Below, one piece after another: positions 6,763 through 9,258 of a DNA stretch of 9,258 nucleotides (positions within the stretch are counted from its first letter, which is position 1; each line of letters opens with the position of its first letter). A program made the position numbers and the translations under genes. The notes under the pieces were generated by a model. It was not told the origin of the DNA, ran no database searches, and saw only the letters and a program-made list of their open reading frames with translations. Location of the stretch: assembly GCA_003661365.1 (NCBI GenBank), contig QMVZ01000053.1:1-9258 (forward strand), given 5' to 3'. This DNA comes from Thermoproteota archaeon (lineage in GTDB: Archaea > Korarchaeota > Korarchaeia > Korarchaeales > Korarchaeaceae).

Positions 6763-6871
6763 ATCTTTGAGTCCTTAATAATATTAATTTTTCGTAATAT
6801 ACGCGAGAGCATAGGTATTTCACATTCTTGATGTTTATGGATGTAAGATGCTCAATAGCCATCTCAAAGAT
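6763..6871. promoter_or_regulatory. Inverted pair of CTCAAAGAT elements in the divergent promoter region
   Basis: CTCAAAGAT occurs on the plus strand at 6863-6871, running into the TATA-type box of the UroD-like gene, and on the minus strand at 6771-6763, just ahead of the binding-protein start. The two copies face each other across the divergent promoters. The CTCAAA core also appears in the mtrH/mttB spacer. A shared regulator is inferred. Confidence 0.4.
6783..6797 (-). promoter_or_regulatory. Probable promoter of the binding-protein/dppBC operon
   Basis: On the minus strand, an A-rich BRE-like stretch (CGAAAAA) runs into ATTAATATTA, 30-40 bases ahead of the ATG at 6753. It would start the transcript within about ten bases of the ATG. 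A second TATA-like block, GTATATTA, lies just upstream, so the exact box is uncertain. Confidence 0.4.
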
Positions 6872-6880
6872 TATTAATCT
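6871..6880 (+). promoter_or_regulatory. TATA-type promoter of the UroD-like gene
   Basis: TTATTAATCT, beginning 38 bases before ATG 6909. The identical ten bases lie 38 bases before the mtrH ATG on the other strand, which argues that this is a functional promoter element. Confidence 0.55.
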
Positions 6881-6908
6881 TCTGCAGCATAAGAACGAGG
6901 GTTAAGAG

Positions 6909-8027
6909 ATGCAAAAGATGACCTCTAAAGAGAGGATGTTGGTAGCTATCAATCTTGGGGAGCCAGATATTATGCCGGTAGCTCCTTACATCGGCTCTTG
7001 GTATGCACCAAAGCTTTGTGGGTTACAGATTTCAGAATATACTCTGGGAAGCAACAAAAAGCGAGCCCAAATTTTATTAGAGGCGCAAAGAAGGTATGGT
7101 TATGATTGGATAATGGCTGGGAGTGGTCATCCACATGACTGGAAAGATAACATAGAAATTAAAGATGCAGGTAATTTCTATCTCGTTATAGATAGAACCA
7201 ACGGAACAAAGAAAAAATACCCTAAGGATGATGTACCACATACTCCATTCCAAAATCTTGCCTTTGAAGAGATAGAGAAAATGGAGATCCAAGATCATGC
7301 CGATATTTTACGGAGCGGAGTACTTGAACAAGTCGAAATAATATCAAGAAAGGCTGGCAAAGATGTTCTTGTCGTTGGACAGACAACTTGTCCTTGGTCT
7401 AAGGCTCGTAGACTAACTGGATTAATTGAATGGTTTAAAGCCTTGTATACATCTCCAGAGCTTCCTAAAAAAGCAATGGACTATGCCCTGAAAGCCAATT
7501 TGGAATATGCGAAGGCGCTTATCGAAGCAGGAGTAGAAGCTCTTTTTATCGAAGAAGGGTCAGTTGGAGCTGACAGCATTCCTCCCGAATTTTATGAGAA
7601 ATTTGCATTCCCATATGAATATGCCTTCATCAAAGAACTAAAAAAGATGGGTGTACCCGTGATACTTTCGGTTACAGGCAACATAATGCCTATACTTAAT
7701 AAGCTCCTAGAAACGAATGTTGATGCCCTGCACTTTGAAGAGAGCAAAAAAGGGTTTGAGATACCTATATTTGAAATTAGAAAACGCCTGAGAGGGAAAA
7801 AGTGCTTCTTTGCTCCATTTGATGCAGTTAATTTACTACGAACAGGGAGCAAAGAGGCAATAGAGAAGGCTGTAAAAAAGATTATAAAAATTGGAAAAGG
7901 AGGAGGGGTAGTCTTATCTACGGGGAGCCCTGTACTTAAGGATGTACCTTTAGCTAATTTCGAAACAATGATAAAATCTGCAAGGAGATACGCTCAATTG
8001 GACACTCAGCATACCATTGGCTCCTAG
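6909..8027 (+). CDS. UroD/MtaA-family methyltransferase-like protein lacking the zinc ligands
   Basis: 372 residues, a full-length URO-D fold protein like the MtaA/MtbA methylcobamide:coenzyme M methyltransferases. Visible: the MTSKERMLVAINLGEPDIMP start (from residue 4), EAGVEALFIEEGS near 206-218, PPEFYEKFAFPY at 225-236, VILSVTGNIMPIL at 251-263, and GGGVVLSTGSP at 331-341 followed by VPLANFETMIKSA. In MtaA/MtbA, a His-x-Cys in the LHxCGN motif and a later Cys in a PGC motif bind the zinc that activates the thiol of coenzyme M. Here these positions are Ser254, Thr256 and Ser340, so all three ligands appear lost. It is therefore unlikely to act as a normal CoM methyltransferase. A different methyl acceptor, a corrinoid-related role or a decarboxylase-like role remain possible. 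ATG 6909 has GAGG eight bases upstream. It diverges from the binding-protein operon and converges on mtrH. Confidence 0.85.
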   Translation: MQKMTSKERMLVAINLGEPDIMPVAPYIGSWYAPKLCGLQISEYTLGSNKKRAQILLEAQRRYGYDWIMAGSGHPHDWKDNIEIKDAGNFYLVIDRTNGTKKKYPKDDVPHTPFQNLAFEEIEKMEIQDHADILRSGVLEQVEIISRKAGKDVLVVGQTTCPWSKARRLTGLIEWFKALYTSPELPKKAMDYALKANLEYAKALIEAGVEALFIEEGSVGADSIPPEFYEKFAFPYEYAFIKELKKMGVPVILSVTGNIMPILNKLLETNVDALHFEESKKGFEIPIFEIRKRLRGKKCFFAPFDAVNLLRTGSKEAIEKAVKKIIKIGKGGGVVLSTGSPVLKDVPLANFETMIKSARRYAQLDTQHTIGS

Positions 8028-8077
8028 CACGTAATGAGGGGTTGTATTTTAATTATTACTGACAATAGTTTCTCTAA

Positions 8078-8082
8078 TTTTT
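8078..8082 (+). terminator. T-run after the UroD-like gene
   Basis: Five T on the plus strand, 50 bases past the UroD-like stop, with another T4 at 8047-8050, in the 60-base spacer between convergent genes. It is a plausible archaeal termination signal for the plus-strand gene. Confidence 0.3.
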
Positions 8083-8087
8083 GGAAT

Positions 8088-8960
8088 TTAAAATTCAATC
8101 GTCTCCATCGCTTTTTGTAAGTATTTATAAGAAGTGTTGATAGCGTAAATGGCTGGAAACACATATTTACAGTCCTCAATTGGCCCATAAAGTATGAAAT
8201 CTGCTCCTAGAGCTACTGGAGTGGTATTGATGGCCGTAATACATGGTTTAACTGCTTGGGTGCCCATACGCCTCTCGAAACCGCTCCAAGTAGATATAGC
8301 GTTGTGAGCACCGCACCCACAAGGAAAGCCAAATTCCCTCTTTATATCAAGCATTGCTCTACAAGCCATAGATAGACTCGGAATATCTATGACAAAAGTA
8401 TCGACTAGCGGTTTTGAAATTCCAGCTTGTTCGGCTCTAGGAAGAAGCTCTTTTATGACCTTTACCCTATCTTCACTTTTCATTAATCCAGTTTTATAGG
8501 TTAAAAGAATGGCGCTTTCTATACCGCTCTCTTTTATTGCCTCGAGCTCCTCAGATTTTGAAGCTAAGGTCAGGGAATTATAGATTACTCGACTTATTAA
8601 TCCAACCTCGACGGCATACTTCAATCCTGCGATCCTTACTTCAGGACTAGGTGAATCAATCAGAATAGGCGTCTCGGTAATATCAGATACAAAGGTTAGC
8701 AACCTTATCATTGCCTCTTTTGTGGATCCAACCAAATCAATCATGCAAGGGTTCCCAGTTTTGTCAGAAAACTCTTCTTGTAGCTTGATAAGTGCCTCTG
8801 CTTCTTCTTTATCTATCTCGCCTGTTTTTTCATTTTTAAGTAATTTTTGTCCATGATAAAATATACTTCCCACAAGCAAAGTCGGATTTTCTCCGGGTTG
8901 GCCTCCTACATAAACATTTCCAATCCGAAAAACTCTTTGAGGAGTCTTGTATTTCAACAT
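8088..8960 (-). CDS. mtrH: MtrH-family tetrahydropterin methyltransferase
   Basis: 290 residues from ATG 8960. MtrH is the subunit of the methanogen Mtr complex that moves a methyl group between tetrahydromethanopterin and a corrinoid; stand-alone relatives do the same with soluble corrinoid proteins. The start MLKYKTPQRVFRIGN and GGQPGENPTLLVGSIFYHGQ (19-38) match the family, as do DKTGNPCMID (66-75), ILIDSPSPEVR (99-109), TGLMKSEDR, and GFPCGCGAHNAISTW (211-225). The frame extends to TTG 9008, but ATG is preferred: family proteins begin about here, and a TATA-type block lies exactly 38 bases upstream. No other Mtr subunits are in the window, so it probably works as a soluble partner of the adjacent MttB-like methyltransferase. 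It is divergent from mttB (109 bases apart) and convergent with the UroD-like gene (60 bases). Confidence 0.93.
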   Translation of the reverse strand: MLKYKTPQRVFRIGNVYVGGQPGENPTLLVGSIFYHGQKLLKNEKTGEIDKEEAEALIKLQEEFSDKTGNPCMIDLVGSTKEAMIRLLTFVSDITETPILIDSPSPEVRIAGLKYAVEVGLISRVIYNSLTLASKSEELEAIKESGIESAILLTYKTGLMKSEDRVKVIKELLPRAEQAGISKPLVDTFVIDIPSLSMACRAMLDIKREFGFPCGCGAHNAISTWSGFERRMGTQAVKPCITAINTTPVALGADFILYGPIEDCKYVFPAIYAINTSYKYLQKAMETIEF

Positions 8961-8988
8961 AGGGGCTTCCCTTCCCTCTAAAGAGCGG

Positions 8989-8998
8989 AGATTAATAA
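8989..8998 (-). promoter_or_regulatory. TATA-type promoter of mtrH
   Basis: TTATTAATCT on the minus strand, beginning 38 bases before ATG 8960, the same sequence and spacing as at the UroD-like gene. It would give a leader of only about ten bases and makes the upstream TTG start at 9008 untenable. Confidence 0.55.
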
Positions 8999-9002
8999 GT
9001 TT

Positions 9003-9028
9003 TCTCAAATTGTGCGAGGGATTTGAGA
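9003..9028. promoter_or_regulatory. Perfect dyad between mtrH and mttB, possible operator
   Basis: TCTCAAAT at 9003-9010 and its exact inverse ATTTGAGA at 9021-9028, separated by ten bases. It lies between the two divergent promoters, just upstream of the mtrH TATA block, where a regulator could control both genes. Half-site-like CTCAAA copies also occur at 6863 and at 6771 (minus strand). Confidence 0.5.
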
Positions 9029-9034
9029 GAATAA

Positions 9035-9043
9035 CTTTAAATT
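9035..9043 (+). promoter_or_regulatory. Probable TATA box of the mttB-like gene
   Basis: CTTTAAATT, starting 34 bases before the GTG at 9069. With no ribosome site before that GTG, a leaderless transcript is likely. Moderate support only. Confidence 0.35.
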
Positions 9044-9068
9044 TTAGTTGTCTCTTGGACTAAGATCA

Positions 9069-9258
9069 GTGAGTAAATTGATCAAACTGAGCTTTCCTAC
9101 ATTAAAAATATTGACAAAAGATCAAATTGAAAATATACATAATGCAACATTAGAAGTCTTAGAGAGGACAGGGGTAGTGTTCAAACATCCGGAAGCGCTC
9201 AAAATTTTTGATGAAGCGGGAGCATATGTTGACAAAAAAGGACAAAGAGTACTTATCC
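9069..9258 (+). CDS. mttB: MttB-family (trimethylamine/glycine betaine-type) corrinoid methyltransferase, N-terminal part
   Basis: 63 codons run from GTG 9069 to the window edge; the gene continues beyond. The translation includes LTKDQIENIHNATLEVLERT, GVVFKHPEALKIFDEAGAYV and DKKGQRVLI, the characteristic MttB-family start (helix, then GVxFxHPEAL, then AGAxVD). These proteins strip a methyl group from a quaternary or tertiary amine onto a corrinoid protein. Whether this one is the trimethylamine type with an in-frame UAG for pyrrolysine or the non-pyrrolysine type (glycine betaine and others) depends on the part outside the window. GTG is chosen because a TATA-like box lies at leaderless distance; TTG 9048 would add seven residues and has no better signal. 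An in-frame TAG at 9045-9047 closes the frame upstream. The divergent mtrH suggests methyl transfer to a tetrahydropterin. Confidence 0.8.
   Translation, partial: MSKLIKLSFPTLKILTKDQIENIHNATLEVLERTGVVFKHPEALKIFDEAGAYVDKKGQRVLI

Noticed and set aside
8961..9008. Extending mtrH to the TTG at 9008.
   Set aside because: The extra 16 residues are not family-like and would cover the TATA-type block that sits 38 bases before ATG 8960.
1..9258. CRISPR array, insertion sequence, tRNA or rRNA gene in the window.
   Set aside because: I saw no regularly spaced repeats, no transposase-like frame or matched terminal inverted repeats around the decayed region, and no cloverleaf or rRNA-like stretch.

Overview
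This window looks archaeal. It carries an MtrH-family methyltransferase gene and TATA-like boxes about 25-40 bases ahead of several starts. Two starts have Shine-Dalgarno sites close to GGAGGTGATC. The solute-binding protein has a signal sequence at one end and a membrane anchor ending in Arg-Arg-Arg at the other. A TACK-group lineage that handles methyl compounds without a full methanogenesis complex (Bathyarchaeia, Korarchaeota or Brockarchaeota type) would fit, but the lineage is an inference and cannot be fixed from 9 kb.

Left part (1-2950) is the visibly more GC-rich half. It starts with the 3' end of a DUF917 / S-methyl-thiohydantoin desulfurase-like gene (+). After it, on the minus strand, lies a dead branched-chain amino acid (liv-type) ABC importer: a C-terminal scrap of a probable binding protein with two internal stops; a full-length livF whose frame is broken by two nonsense codons, one in the P-loop and one at the Q-loop; a livH cut after about 55 residues; and a livM lacking both ends. 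No livG was found. This is an operon caught in decay.

Middle (3031-6753) is an apparently intact, more AT-rich minus-strand operon: a family 5 (oligopeptide-type) solute-binding protein, then DppB-like and DppC-like permeases. No ATPase genes follow. The binding protein is remarkable. The segment that normally forms its C-terminal lobe comes first, right after the signal peptide, and the normal N-terminal segment follows, so it reads as a circular permutation.

Right part (6909-9258) is a methyl-transfer cluster: a UroD/MtaA-family protein (+) that has lost all three positions expected to bind catalytic zinc, an MtrH-like methyltransferase (-) converging on it, and the start of an MttB-family corrinoid methyltransferase (+) diverging from mtrH. 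No mtrA-G complex genes and no corrinoid protein are in view. A working model is uptake of a methylated or peptide-like compound by the Dpp-type importer, demethylation by the MttB-like protein with a corrinoid protein encoded elsewhere, and methyl transfer to a tetrahydropterin by MtrH.

Regulation ties these genes together. The UroD-like and mtrH genes share the same TATA-type block, TTATTAATCT, exactly 38 bases before their start codons. A CTCAAA-type element occurs as an inverted pair between the binding-protein and UroD-like genes, and as a perfect dyad between mtrH and mttB.
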